Assembly: GCA_036381175.1 (NCBI GenBank)
Contig: DASVDI010000021.1
Coordinates: forward strand, 61,117 to 125,116
Length of the DNA: 64,000 nt
Reading direction: 5' to 3'
Source: JAJUFS01 sp036381175
GTDB taxonomy: Bacteria; Pseudomonadota; Gammaproteobacteria; Natronospirales; JAJUFS01
This document shows, in pieces, positions 15,057-23,805 of this stretch. Under the pieces are notes generated by a model. It saw only the letters and a program-made list of their open reading frames with translations, was not told the DNA's origin and searched no databases. Within the stretch, counting starts at the first letter, position 1; each line of letters opens with the position of its first letter. Made by a program: the position numbers and the translations under genes.

Positions 15057-17652
15057 ACGCCGGCTCAGCCTTGGCGCACGCATTTTTATTGCTTTCAGCG
15101 TTCTGTTCGCGCTCGGTATTGGCGTCGCCGCCGGCGTAACGTTCTGGCGCGGCAATGCAATCGCCGATGCGGCCGTGTCCCGCGAACTGGAAAACATCCG
15201 CGACGTGCAACACGACATCGAAGCGCAACGTTTCCGCCAACTTGAACTCATCGCGGAGCTGTTTGCCGCCGACCCCTACTTCAGCAGTTATGTTGCTGAA
15301 GCCACCGGCAACGGCCTGGGCGTTGGAGATCAAGTGGATACGGCGTCCATTGCCGACCAGCTGGCCGAGCGCCGCCTCGCACTCGGTTTCGATCTTGCGC
15401 TTGTGCTCGACAGCGCAGGCACCGTCATCGCCGGCACGGGTTTCGTTCAGGCAGACGGCGAAGATCTGACGAATGATTCACTTATCGGACCCGTGATCGC
15501 GAACCTCGTACCGGCCAGCGGCTACTGGTTCCGTTCCGAAGGCGCGTTCCATGTCGCCACCGTGCCACTCGCGGAACAGGATTATCTTGTCGGCTTCCTC
15601 GTGGCGGGCTACGCGGTTGATCGTGATTTTGTGGAGGAAATCCGTCGCATCAGCGGTTCGGAAATGGCTTTGTTCCAGCATGCGGGCGATGAACTTTCCG
15701 TGGTCGCCAGCACCTTGCCTGAAAAACCGACGCGCGAACTGCTCGCGCAGGCACCGCATCTCATTCCCGGGCCGGAACCCTTGCGGCTGGTAATGGACAA
15801 CCGCACCTGGCTGGCGCTCGCCTCTGGCAAGGGCGCGGCAAAGGAGGGCCTTGCGGTAGCGCTGACCTCGGTGGACGACGCCTTCGCGCCGTTCCGCGCC
15901 ATCGAAAATATCCTGCTGCTGACGGCCGGCCTCACCCTGCTGCTGGCATTGCCGATTTCGTTCGCGCTGTCACGCAAGCTGCTCGGTCCAGTTAAAAAAC
16001 TTGCCCTGGTTGCACAGAATGCGGCGCGCGGCGATTACAACCAGCGCTTCGAACACTTCGGCAATGATGAAATCGGCCGGCTCACCTATGCATTCGACAC
16101 ATTATTAAACGATCTCCGGCAGAAGACGGACATGGAAAATTACCTGTCCGATCTTGCCAGCGTCCTGCCCGACGAACGCAACGACCAGAATCCGGAACCG
16201 ACGCGTCTGCGCCCACGCCGCCTGCCCGCCAAACAGGGTTCTGTCGCACTGCTGGGTCTGGAGCTGCGCAAGTTCGCGCGTGCTATCGACACAAACAGCG
16301 GGCAGGAAACGCTGGACCGTTTCAACGCGAGCCTCGAACGAATCACGACCCTGATCGACGCCTTGGATGGTCGCATACTCGCCGTCAGCGGCCAGCGAAT
16401 CCTGGTCGTGTTCGAGGGCGACGGCAACGCCACGACCGCAGCCCACGCCGCGGGCGTGTTGATGATGGCAATGGACTCGCGGAACGATGGGCTGGCTGCT
16501 GTCGTCGTCACCGGCGACACAATTGGAGGAAGTGCTGCGTGGAGCTCGCAAAGCCATGAAAACCACCTCGGCCCCTCAGTCGCGCAACTCGACCGCCTGT
16601 TGTCGGAAGCGCCAGCGAGCATCGTGCTGCTGAGTCGTGATGCGCAGTCCGCGCTTGTTGCCGCGCACGGCGATATCGGCATCAAAGCCGTCGCGGGCCT
16701 CATACAGAAAGACAAGTCATTCTATGGGCTTGAGCAAGCGAAAGCCGCCGAGTTGAGCAGCGGAGCAAACCTGGAAGAGGATGCAACGCTGATCGATACA
16801 ACGCGTGTGAATCACACCCAGGCCCTATCAAGGCGCATCGAACCCGGCGTGCAATTCGGCGCGCGCTACGAAATCATCTCGGAGCTGGGCGTTGGCGGCA
16901 TGGGCGCGGTTTACAAAGCGCATGACCACGAATTGAACGAAGTGGTCGCGCTCAAGGTCATCAAACCGGAATTTTTCGACGCTGACGGACAGGCGCTGGA
17001 ATTACTGAAAAGCGAAATCCGCCTCGCGCGCAGGATCACGCATCCGAACGTGTTGCGCACTCACGATTTCGGCGAAATCAATAATGTTCCGTTCATCTCC
17101 ATGGAATACGTACGCGGCATCACGCTCAAGCATTTGTTGCGGCAAAAAGGAAGCCTGCCACTCTCGGCCGGCTTGCGCGTTTCACGCCAACTGACTGCTG
17201 GTCTCGCCGCCGCGCATTTCGAAGGTGTCCTTCACAGGGACATCAAGCCGGACAATCTCATCCTGCAGCAAAGCGGAAATTCGAAACTGATGGACTTCGG
17301 CATCGCGCAGAAGACTCGCGACGGCTCCAGTCACGACGGCATGGTAGTCGGCACGCCGCGGTACGCATCACCGGAACAACTGCAAGGCCTGCCGACCGAC
17401 GCACGCACCGACATCTACGCGGCCGGCGTGGTGATGTACGAATTGTTTACCGGGCGAAATCCATTTTCCGGGCGCAGCATCGAACAGCTGCTGCGTCAAA
17501 AAATGGAAATGCCGCCGCCGCCCGCAGCCGTCAACGCAACATTGCCGCCCGCGTTGTCCGACATTGTCATGCAATGCCTCGCCGCTGAGCGCAAGGATCG
17601 TCCGGCGAGCGCCGATGCCCTATTGCAAACCCTCGAAGCGCTGCGCCGCTGA
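15040..17652 (+). CDS. Receptor Ser/Thr kinase with HAMP and degenerate class III cyclase-like domain
   Basis: The 870-residue protein has a first membrane helix (about 12-36), a periplasmic sensor region of about 250 residues resembling Cache-type domains, a second helix (about 290-315), HAMP (about 315-370), a cyclase-like domain (about 410-570) and a Hanks kinase (about 605-868). The kinase has all motifs: GVGGMGAVYKA, VALKVI, HRDIKPDNLI (about 733), DFGIAQ and GTPRYASPEQL. In the cyclase-like domain the two metal-binding aspartates appear replaced (LGLELRKF and VSGQRILVVF), so catalysis is unlikely and it may serve as a dimerisation or regulatory module. The GTG at 15040 overlaps the cupredoxin gene and has AGGA upstream. 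A barrel protein gene follows 45 nt later. Confidence 0.9.
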   Translation: MTATTERRLSLGARIFIAFSVLFALGIGVAAGVTFWRGNAIADAAVSRELENIRDVQHDIEAQRFRQLELIAELFAADPYFSSYVAEATGNGLGVGDQVDTASIADQLAERRLALGFDLALVLDSAGTVIAGTGFVQADGEDLTNDSLIGPVIANLVPASGYWFRSEGAFHVATVPLAEQDYLVGFLVAGYAVDRDFVEEIRRISGSEMALFQHAGDELSVVASTLPEKPTRELLAQAPHLIPGPEPLRLVMDNRTWLALASGKGAAKEGLAVALTSVDDAFAPFRAIENILLLTAGLTLLLALPISFALSRKLLGPVKKLALVAQNAARGDYNQRFEHFGNDEIGRLTYAFDTLLNDLRQKTDMENYLSDLASVLPDERNDQNPEPTRLRPRRLPAKQGSVALLGLELRKFARAIDTNSGQETLDRFNASLERITTLIDALDGRILAVSGQRILVVFEGDGNATTAAHAAGVLMMAMDSRNDGLAAVVVTGDTIGGSAAWSSQSHENHLGPSVAQLDRLLSEAPASIVLLSRDAQSALVAAHGDIGIKAVAGLIQKDKSFYGLEQAKAAELSSGANLEEDATLIDTTRVNHTQALSRRIEPGVQFGARYEIISELGVGGMGAVYKAHDHELNEVVALKVIKPEFFDADGQALELLKSEIRLARRITHPNVLRTHDFGEINNVPFISMEYVRGITLKHLLRQKGSLPLSAGLRVSRQLTAGLAAAHFEGVLHRDIKPDNLILQQSGNSKLMDFGIAQKTRDGSSHDGMVVGTPRYASPEQLQGLPTDARTDIYAAGVVMYELFTGRNPFSGRSIEQLLRQKMEMPPPPAAVNATLPPALSDIVMQCLAAERKDRPASADALLQTLEALRR

Positions 17653-17697
17653 TGAAAACGTTGATTACAAAAAGACACGGAAGAAACGGAGATCAGG

Positions 17698-18810
17698 ATG
17701 AACAGGATTCTTTTGGCGATGCTTGCAAGTGTTGTCATCTCGCCCGCCTTTGCGGCGGAGCCTTTCGAGTTCGACGCCGACGAACCGGAGTTCTCCAGCA
17801 CCTTCGCCTGGCGCGGCGACATCCAGCTGCGTGCAGACGCCATCGACAATCTCGACCGGGTTTCTCCACGCGAGGATTTTCGCCGGGGATTGTTCAGGTT
17901 GCGCGCCGGCTTCGACTGGATACCGAACGAATCCTTCCAGTTCTCGGCACTCGCCAGGATCAATCGCAGTGACCGGACCAATGAAGATTCTCGTACCGAT
18001 CTCGATAACGAACTCGCCGACAGCGAAAGCATTGATGAACTCTTCGTGCAATTCACGCCTGACACCGGCACGCGCCTCGCGCTTGGCCAGATGCCGCTGC
18101 CGTTGAATCTTTCGCCCGCGCTGTGGGATAACGACCTCCGGCCGATCGGCGGATTTCTCGCGCAGGACGTCGATCTGGGCGCGTTCAACCGGCTGCGATT
18201 CCAGATCGCAAGATTCAATCCCAATCACCCGTTTTTCGATGAGCCAATTATCGCGTCGGCCGAAGACAGCTCGCGCGTCAGCGCAACACAAATCGCGATG
18301 GACTTCGGACACGGCAAGCGCCATAGCTGGCACGTGAGGGCAACGTATCTTGAATTCGAGAACATCAGTTCGCTGGTACCCGAACACCTCGCGCGCACGA
18401 ACCGCGTTTCCGGTGGAACGTTCCTGAATGCATTCTCGATCGCCGACTTGCAATTCAGCTTTCGCAAGAATCAGGGAATGCCCCTGGAGTTCGCCGTTGA
18501 CGTATTCCGCAACCTTGATGCAGCCGACGGCGATGACGGCGGTCGCGTCAGTCTCAGGCTGGGTGACGCATTACAGCCAGGCGGCGTCGAGTTCGGCGTC
18601 GCCAGCCAGCGAATCCAGCGCGACGCAATAATGGCCGCTTTCGGTGATGACGACTGGTGGTTCCGAAGCTGGATGCGCGGCACGCGCGCGTGGTTCGGCT
18701 ATGGCATCACGGAAAACTCGCGGATCCAGCTCGCACTCTTCCGCGAGCGGCGCGATGATTGGGACGATCACCTGAACCGTGGCATCCTGGATTTTCGGTA
18801 TACGTTCTGA
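17698..18810 (+). CDS. Putative outer-membrane beta-barrel protein
   Basis: This 370-residue protein has a clear signal peptide cleaved near AFA-AE (residue 19). It has alternating hydrophobic strands (for example TFAWRGDIQLRADAI, QFSALARINRS, FLNAFSIADLQFSF) and a C-terminal strand ending in phenylalanine (ILDFRYTF), the recognition signal for barrel assembly. It looks like a porin-type or phosphate-selective-porin-like protein of 12-16 strands; I do not recognise a named family. It is probably co-transcribed with the cupredoxin and receptor kinase genes. The first codons coincide with an ATGAACAGGATT sequence similar to the intergenic repeat seen elsewhere in this window. The ATG has GGAG 6-9 nt upstream. 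Confidence 0.75.
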   Translation: MNRILLAMLASVVISPAFAAEPFEFDADEPEFSSTFAWRGDIQLRADAIDNLDRVSPREDFRRGLFRLRAGFDWIPNESFQFSALARINRSDRTNEDSRTDLDNELADSESIDELFVQFTPDTGTRLALGQMPLPLNLSPALWDNDLRPIGGFLAQDVDLGAFNRLRFQIARFNPNHPFFDEPIIASAEDSSRVSATQIAMDFGHGKRHSWHVRATYLEFENISSLVPEHLARTNRVSGGTFLNAFSIADLQFSFRKNQGMPLEFAVDVFRNLDAADGDDGGRVSLRLGDALQPGGVEFGVASQRIQRDAIMAAFGDDDWWFRSWMRGTRAWFGYGITENSRIQLALFRERRDDWDDHLNRGILDFRYTF

Positions 18811-18868
18811 AATGTCTTGCGAGAGGACCAGCGTGAGACACCGCGACCATATGACTGGGTTTTGCGTC

Positions 18869-19948
18869 TTATGATCCTTGCAATGCGAAATTCACTCGCT
18901 GCGTAACACCGCACAGCAACTCGTAAGTGATCGTTCCCGACAACTTCGCGATTTCTTCCAGCGGCAGGCCTTCGCCCCACAGCACGACCGGCGCGCCAGC
19001 TACCGCATCGGGTTGCGTGCGCAGGTCCACGGCAATCATGTCCATGGAAACACGTCCGATCAGCGGCACACGCCTGCCGTTCACGAGTACCGGCGTGCCG
19101 TTCGGTGCATGGCGCGGATAACCGTCGCCATAACCGATGGCAGCAATTCCGTAGCGCATGACCGCCGGTGCCCGCCATTGCCCGCCGTAACCGATCGCCT
19201 CGCCTTTCTTTAATTCCTTGACCGCGATCAGCTCGGTACTCACCGTCATTGCCGGACGCAGCCCTTCCGCCAGACCGTCGGTGTATTCAAGCGGGCTGAC
19301 GCCGTAAAGCAGGCCGCCGGGGCGAATCCAGTCGCGGTGCGTTTCCGGGAACGCCAGCGTGCCGGCGGAATTCGCGATGCTTTTCTCGCCGGGGAGATCG
19401 GCGGTGAGTTCGTTGAAGATTTCCTGCTGCCGCGCCGTGGTTTCCACGTCGCGTTCGTCGGCGCGCGCGAGATGCGTCATCTGCCGCGGTGGTCCATCCA
19501 GGCAGGACAAGCCGTCAAGCACGTCCCATGCCGCGCGGAATTCTTCCGGCTTGAAACCGAGCCGATTCATGCCGGAATCGAGTTTCAGCCAGGTTTTCAG
19601 CGGCGCGCCGCGGTAGTCGCGCAGCCATTCCAGCTGCCGCGCACTGTGCACGACGATTTCAAAATTGTTTGCTGCCGCAAGTGCGAGTTCATCCGGAGAG
19701 AACACGCCCTCGAGAAGCACGACGGGATTCGTGACATTCGCCTTGCGAACACGCAAGGCTTCATCAATGCAGGCGACAGCAAATGCGTCGGCATCGACAA
19801 GCGTTCGCGCAACCGGCTCGATACCGTGACCGTAGGCATTCGCCTTGATGACGGCCAGCACGCGGCTTTTCGGCGCGCGCCGGCGAATGGCGGCGAGATT
19901 ATGGCGGAGCGCGTCGAGATGAATATCCGCCCGGGTAGCCCGGGTCAT
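18869..19948 (-). CDS. alr: Alanine racemase
   Basis: Alr is a pyridoxal-phosphate enzyme that interconverts L- and D-alanine for peptidoglycan. The 359-residue protein has the PLP lysine K35 in VIKANAYGHG and the catalytic tyrosine region GYGDGYPR at about 270-278. Other conserved blocks are LKLDSGMNRLGF, GGLLYGVSP and GRVSMDM. It overlaps the end of dnaB by 4 nt (ATGA), an arrangement conserved in many gammaproteobacteria. It converges on the barrel protein gene; no clear terminator is seen in the 58 nt between them. Confidence 0.98.
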   Translation of the reverse strand: MTRATRADIHLDALRHNLAAIRRRAPKSRVLAVIKANAYGHGIEPVARTLVDADAFAVACIDEALRVRKANVTNPVVLLEGVFSPDELALAAANNFEIVVHSARQLEWLRDYRGAPLKTWLKLDSGMNRLGFKPEEFRAAWDVLDGLSCLDGPPRQMTHLARADERDVETTARQQEIFNELTADLPGEKSIANSAGTLAFPETHRDWIRPGGLLYGVSPLEYTDGLAEGLRPAMTVSTELIAVKELKKGEAIGYGGQWRAPAVMRYGIAAIGYGDGYPRHAPNGTPVLVNGRRVPLIGRVSMDMIAVDLRTQPDAVAGAPVVLWGEGLPLEEIAKLSGTITYELLCGVTQRVNFALQGS

Positions 19949-21342
19949 TGATCGGCGCCCTCGAAATAATGATCGGCAGCGAGGTTTTCAAAGCGCGTGA
20001 AGCGACCAAGGAACGCTGTCCGCACCTTGCCGGTCGGCCCGTTACGCTGCTTGCCGATGATGATTTCGGCGGTGCCCGCGTGCGGACTGTTTTCGTTGTA
20101 AACCTCATCGCGATAGATGAACACGATGATGTCTGCGTCCTGCTCGATGGACCCGGACTCACGAAGATCCGACATGACCGGGCGCTTGTCCGGACGCTGC
20201 TCGAGGTTGCGATTCAACTGCGACAGCGCGATGACGGGAACATCGAGTTCCTTTGCCAGCGTTTTCAGGCCACGAGAAATTTCGGAAATTTCATTGGTGC
20301 GGTTTTCCTTCGTGCCCGACACCTGCATGAGCTGCAGGTAATCGACGACGATCAGCCCGAGACCGTGTTCGCGTTTCAGCCGTCGTGCACGCGCGCGCAT
20401 TTCGGTCGGCGACAATGCCGGCGTGTCGTCGATAAAGATTGGCGCTTCGGACATCAACGTCACGGCCGAAGTGATGCGCGGCCAGTCTTCGTCATCCAGC
20501 TTGCCGGTGCGCACCTTGGATTGATCAATGCGCCCAAGCGAAGAAATCATGCGGAGCGCCAACTGTTCGCCAGACATTTCCATCGAGAAAACGGCAGTCG
20601 GAATCTTTTCACGGATCGCCGCGTGCTCTGCGAGGTTCATCGCGAAGCTGGTCTTGCCCATGGAAGGACGACCGGCAACGATGACAAGATCGCCGCGCTG
20701 CAAGCCCGCGGTCTTTTCATCAAAAGCGCTGATCCCGGTCGAAATGCCGGTGATATGGCTGTCGGAATGAAACAGGCTATCGATACGATCGACCGCGCCC
20801 TTCAGCAACTTCTTGATATCGACCGGACCGGCCTTGGTCCGGCTACCTTTTTCGGCGATCTCGAACACGCGCTGTTCGGCGACCTCGAGCAGCTCGGCAA
20901 CTTCACGGCCTTCCGGCGCGAATGCGCTTTGCGCAATGTCGTTGCCGGTGCGGATCAACTGCCGCAGCACGGAACGCTCGCGAACGATGTCGGCATACGC
21001 CTTGATGTTTGCGGCGCCCGGCGCATCCTTCGCCAGCGCACCGACGTAGACCAGCCCGCCAGCTTCGTCGAGCAGGTCGCGCTGCTCCAGCCATTCGCCG
21101 ATCGTCACGGCATCGCAGGGCTTGTCCGCTTCGGCAAGCGTTTCAATGGAACGGAAGATCAGGCGGTGATCGTGGCGGTAGAAATCGCCTTCGACGAGAC
21201 GGTCCGCAACCTGTTCCCAGGCGCGGTTATCCAGCATCAGGCCGCCGAGCACGGCCTGCTCGGCCTCCACGGAATGCGGCGGCACCCGCAGCTTGTCGGT
21301 CGCGGAAAGGTTTTTTTCGACTCGGGTTACGGCGCCAGCCAT
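19945..21342 (-). CDS. dnaB: Replicative DNA helicase DnaB
   Basis: DnaB is the hexameric 5'-3' helicase of the replication fork. The protein of about 465 residues has the N-terminal DnaG-interacting helical domain (PPHSVEAEQAVLGGLMLDN) and a RecA-like ATPase with Walker A GRPSMGKTSFA at about 222-232. It also has IFIDDTPALS, VVDYLQLM (Walker B), ALSQLNRNLEQR and SDLRESGSIEQDAD. No intein is present. The frame extends upstream to a GTG at 21363; I prefer the ATG at 21342, which has GGGGGA just upstream. The gene is followed by alr with a 4-nt overlap and lies behind the rplI terminator. Confidence 0.97.
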   Translation of the reverse strand: MAGAVTRVEKNLSATDKLRVPPHSVEAEQAVLGGLMLDNRAWEQVADRLVEGDFYRHDHRLIFRSIETLAEADKPCDAVTIGEWLEQRDLLDEAGGLVYVGALAKDAPGAANIKAYADIVRERSVLRQLIRTGNDIAQSAFAPEGREVAELLEVAEQRVFEIAEKGSRTKAGPVDIKKLLKGAVDRIDSLFHSDSHITGISTGISAFDEKTAGLQRGDLVIVAGRPSMGKTSFAMNLAEHAAIREKIPTAVFSMEMSGEQLALRMISSLGRIDQSKVRTGKLDDEDWPRITSAVTLMSEAPIFIDDTPALSPTEMRARARRLKREHGLGLIVVDYLQLMQVSGTKENRTNEISEISRGLKTLAKELDVPVIALSQLNRNLEQRPDKRPVMSDLRESGSIEQDADIIVFIYRDEVYNENSPHAGTAEIIIGKQRNGPTGKVRTAFLGRFTRFENLAADHYFEGADQ

Positions 21343-21465
21343 CAAATCCCCCATGGGTGACACTGCATTTTATTCTGAAAGCCTACCGCCGACCATCAAT
21401 GGAGGACACGCACAAGGCTCTGTGAATCCTGTGCAAGTCCTTGGAAAACTCTGTGGATAAACCGT

Positions 21466-21508
21466 GAACAAAATGGCCCGGTCCGACCGCAAGGTCGAAC
21501 CGGGCCAT
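21466..21508 (-). terminator. Rho-independent terminator after rplI
   Basis: On the minus strand ATGGCCCGGTTCGACC and GGTCGGACCGGGCCAT form a stem of 16 bp with a single wobble, closed by TTGC and followed by TTTTGTT. It lies 20 nt after the rplI stop and separates the ribosomal protein operon from dnaB. Confidence 0.9.
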
Positions 21509-21527
21509 CAAGACGCCAAAAAGCGGT

Positions 21528-21977
21528 TTACTCTTCGCCGACCACGATGACTTTGAGCGTCGCATTCACATCGGTATGCAAATGCAGCTCGACATTGTGC
21601 TCGCCAGCCGTACGGATCGGACCTTCCGGCATGCGCACTTCGCGACGCTCAAGCGTGTGGCCCATCGCGGTGACGGCATCGGCAATATCCACCGTGCCGA
21701 CGGAACCGAACAGCTTGCCTTCGCCGCCCGATTTCGAGGTGATGGTCACTTCGAGACCATCGAGCTTTCCCTTGCGCGCTTCAGCTGCGGCCAGCGTATC
21801 GGCGGCGGCTTTTTCCAGTTCGGCGCGACGCGCTTCGAACTCGGCAATGTTCGCCGGCGTGGCCGGCTTCGCCAGGCCCTGCGGAATCAGGTAGTTGCGG
21901 CCAAAACCGGCACGCACCTTGACCTTGTCGCCCAGGCCGCCGAGGTTATCCACTTTCTGCAGAAGAATTACTTCCAT
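21528..21977 (-). CDS. rplI: 50S ribosomal protein L9
   Basis: This 149-residue L9 of normal length begins MEVILLQKVDNLGGLGDKV and has the conserved RAGFGRNYLIPQGLA block, a long connecting helix and a C-terminal domain with GGEGKLFGSVGT. It stabilises the L1 stalk base and reading-frame maintenance. An upstream in-frame ATG (21983) is possible, but the ATG at 21977 matches family N-termini and has AGGTG at a suitable distance. It is the last gene of rpsF-rpsR-DUF2232-rplI, followed by a strong terminator. Confidence 0.98.
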   Translation of the reverse strand: MEVILLQKVDNLGGLGDKVKVRAGFGRNYLIPQGLAKPATPANIAEFEARRAELEKAAADTLAAAEARKGKLDGLEVTITSKSGGEGKLFGSVGTVDIADAVTAMGHTLERREVRMPEGPIRTAGEHNVELHLHTDVNATLKVIVVGEE

Positions 21978-22000
21978 CGTCATTCACCTTTTCGGTCACG

Positions 22001-22897
22001 CTATTCGTTCGGTTTTACGGCGCCCTGACCTGCGAGGCGCCGAAAGTCCATCCAGTTATCAACTCCGCCCGCAATCGTCAGCAACGCGGCGGCGGGAATC
22101 GGCAGCAACAACACCAGGCCGTACATGCCCCACAGCCAGATTCCGGGTTGTCCGGTTGCGGCCACCACGCCGTGTGCGAGCGCGATGCCCTGGAAAATCA
22201 GTGTCACGGCGCCGCCGAGCGCAAAACCCATCAACACGGGCTGACCCGTAAAAAGTGCGGCGAACATCAACACCGCCACCAGCAGCGTCGCTGACCTGCC
22301 CTGCCGCAGCCGGTGGAAATCCTCGCGGAATCCTCCCGGATTGAACGCGATCGCCTGCCACCAGCGGCCGGCCATCACGGCCAGCATTGTTACCACGAGA
22401 CTCGCGGCGGCCATCAGGCCCGGCGCGATGCGCACCAGCGCATCGTGTTGCTCATCGCTCAGCGCGGTCTTGCTATCCATTTGCGCGAGCAACGGCAGCA
22501 CCTGGCTATCGAGAAAAGCACGCACGGTGCCCAGCGGTTCCGCATCCAGCAAAAACCAGCCGGCCAGCACGACTCCCGCCAAACCCGCGCCGGCTTGCAA
22601 CGTCATTGCCAGCGAACCCGTATTGCGCAATACCAGGCTCAACAACAGCACCGGAATCCACAATCCCAGTATCGCAATCACCAGCGCCATGCCGAAACCG
22701 CTGAAATAACCGGCGATCAACAGCAGCGGCGCGGCGACAGCCATCACCTGCAACGCGGACGCGAAGCCCTTGCGCAGCGTGACCAGCGCCAGCAACCCGG
22801 CGCCGAAAATATCGAAAACCCGCGACGCGGCCAGCGCGCCGGCAACCGCTCCGGATCTAAGCGAACTGGCCAACAGCCAATGCAGCAGTCCCTGCAT
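22001..22897 (-). CDS. DUF2232-family membrane protein
   Basis: This 298-residue integral membrane protein has about eight hydrophobic segments. It belongs to the uncharacterised DUF2232 group that lies between rpsR and rplI in many Pseudomonas-like genomes. The C-terminal end has a GVDNWMDFRRL segment, the best conserved part of these proteins as I recall. The predicted topology is helical with an extracytoplasmic stretch around residues 120-160. It is co-transcribed with ribosomal genes: 32 nt after rpsR and 23 nt before rplI. The function is not known; its constant location suggests a link with growth rate or the envelope. Confidence 0.85.
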   Translation of the reverse strand: MQGLLHWLLASSLRSGAVAGALAASRVFDIFGAGLLALVTLRKGFASALQVMAVAAPLLLIAGYFSGFGMALVIAILGLWIPVLLLSLVLRNTGSLAMTLQAGAGLAGVVLAGWFLLDAEPLGTVRAFLDSQVLPLLAQMDSKTALSDEQHDALVRIAPGLMAAASLVVTMLAVMAGRWWQAIAFNPGGFREDFHRLRQGRSATLLVAVLMFAALFTGQPVLMGFALGGAVTLIFQGIALAHGVVAATGQPGIWLWGMYGLVLLLPIPAAALLTIAGGVDNWMDFRRLAGQGAVKPNE

Positions 22898-22929
22898 CGT
22901 TCAACTCGACAGCGGGCAACGCGCGCTCA

Positions 22930-23154
22930 TCAATGCTGATCGGTGTACGGCAGCAGCGCGATGAAACGCGCGCGCTTGATCGCGGTCGTCAACTTGCGCT
23001 GGTAGAACGGGCGCGTGCCGGTAATGCGGCTCGGCACGATCTTGCCGGTCTCGGTGACGTAGCCTTTCAACGTCGCGAGATCCTTGTAATCAATATCTTT
23101 CGCGCCTTCGGCGGTGAAGCGGCAAAACTTTCTGCGGCGGAAAAAACGGGACAT
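22930..23154 (-). CDS. rpsR: 30S ribosomal protein S18
   Basis: The 74-residue protein begins MSRFFRRRKFCRFTAEG and carries the conserved DYKDLATLKGYVTETGKI and PSRITGTRPFYQRKL segments, with KRARFIALLPY at the end. S18 pairs with S6 in the 30S platform. It follows rpsF by 32 nt. E. coli has priB between rpsF and rpsR; here there is none. Confidence 0.98.
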   Translation of the reverse strand: MSRFFRRRKFCRFTAEGAKDIDYKDLATLKGYVTETGKIVPSRITGTRPFYQRKLTTAIKRARFIALLPYTDQH

Positions 23155-23186
23155 GGTGTTACCTCTGAATAAGCCAGGGGCGGCGC

Positions 23187-23627
23187 TCAGGCCGCGTCAT
23201 CCTCGGAATCGTTGTCGTCGCTTTCGCGATCCGAACTGTCGCGCTCGGAGCGGCGCGGACGATCGTCGTCATCGTCATCGCGACGGCGGCTCGGACGCTC
23301 GTCTTCGCCTTCCTTCTTCGCCAGCGGCGATTCTTCGGTGATGGCTTCTTCGCGACGAATCGTCATGTGACGCAGCACGGCGTCATTGAAACGGAACGCG
23401 CTTTCGATCTCGTCGAGGATTTCACGCGTGCACTCGACGTTCATCAGAACGTAGTGCGCCTTGTGAATCTTGTTGATGGGGTACGCAAGCTGACGGCGGC
23501 CCCAGTCTTCAAGACGGTGAACCTTGCCGTCGGCGCCTTCGACCATCGAGCGATATTTCTCGACCATCGCAGGGACCTGCTCGCTCTGATCCGGATGGAC
23601 CAGGAACACGATTTCATAATGCCGCAT
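23187..23627 (-). CDS. rpsF: 30S ribosomal protein S6 with extended acidic tail
   Basis: The 146-residue protein has the S6 core (MRHYEIVFLVHPDQSEQVPA, RLEDWGRRQLAYPINK, AHYVLMNVECT, FRFNDAVLRH) in the first 100 residues. A charged tail rich in Asp, Arg, Ser and Glu follows (DDDDDDRPRRSERDSS then DDNDSEDDAA). In E. coli the S6 tail is glutamylated by RimK and the protein is shorter, about 131-135 residues; here the tail ends in alanines. It is the first gene of the rpsF-rpsR-DUF2232-rplI operon, with AAGGAG 8-13 nt before the ATG. Confidence 0.97.
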   Translation of the reverse strand: MRHYEIVFLVHPDQSEQVPAMVEKYRSMVEGADGKVHRLEDWGRRQLAYPINKIHKAHYVLMNVECTREILDEIESAFRFNDAVLRHMTIRREEAITEESPLAKKEGEDERPSRRRDDDDDDRPRRSERDSSDRESDDNDSEDDAA

Positions 23628-23754
23628 TGTGGGCTCCTTGTGGATTGTCAGCCTCCCGGCCCTGTCAATAAAACAAGGGGGTGAGGCAAGGAGTCGCTTG
23701 TCGAATTCCCGGTTCTTGAAGAACGAGCCGAGGCCGGATCAAGCGAAGCGCGGA

Positions 23755-23784
23755 ATTCTAATGGAATGGCGTGGGCAGGCGCAA
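23755..23784 (-). promoter_or_regulatory. Candidate promoter and leader of the rpsF operon
   Basis: TTGCGC and TAGAAT on the minus strand are 18 nt apart, between rlmB and rpsF. The leader to the rpsF start would be about 120 nt, long enough for the S6:S18-binding leader that autoregulates rpsF operons. GC-rich stretches with CCGGG and GGGCCGGGAGGC are present, but I cannot fold it reliably. Confidence 0.35.
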
Positions 23785-23805
23785 GCCAAACCCTTGAAAA
23801 CAGGC

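Noticed and set aside
18811..18868. Terminator between the barrel protein gene and alr
   Set aside because: No hairpin with a T run was found in the 58 bases on either strand.
19948..21360. Rightward open frame of about 470 codons opposite dnaB
   Set aside because: Exact antisense shadow of dnaB; the composition is rich in Arg, His and Gln, with no domain.
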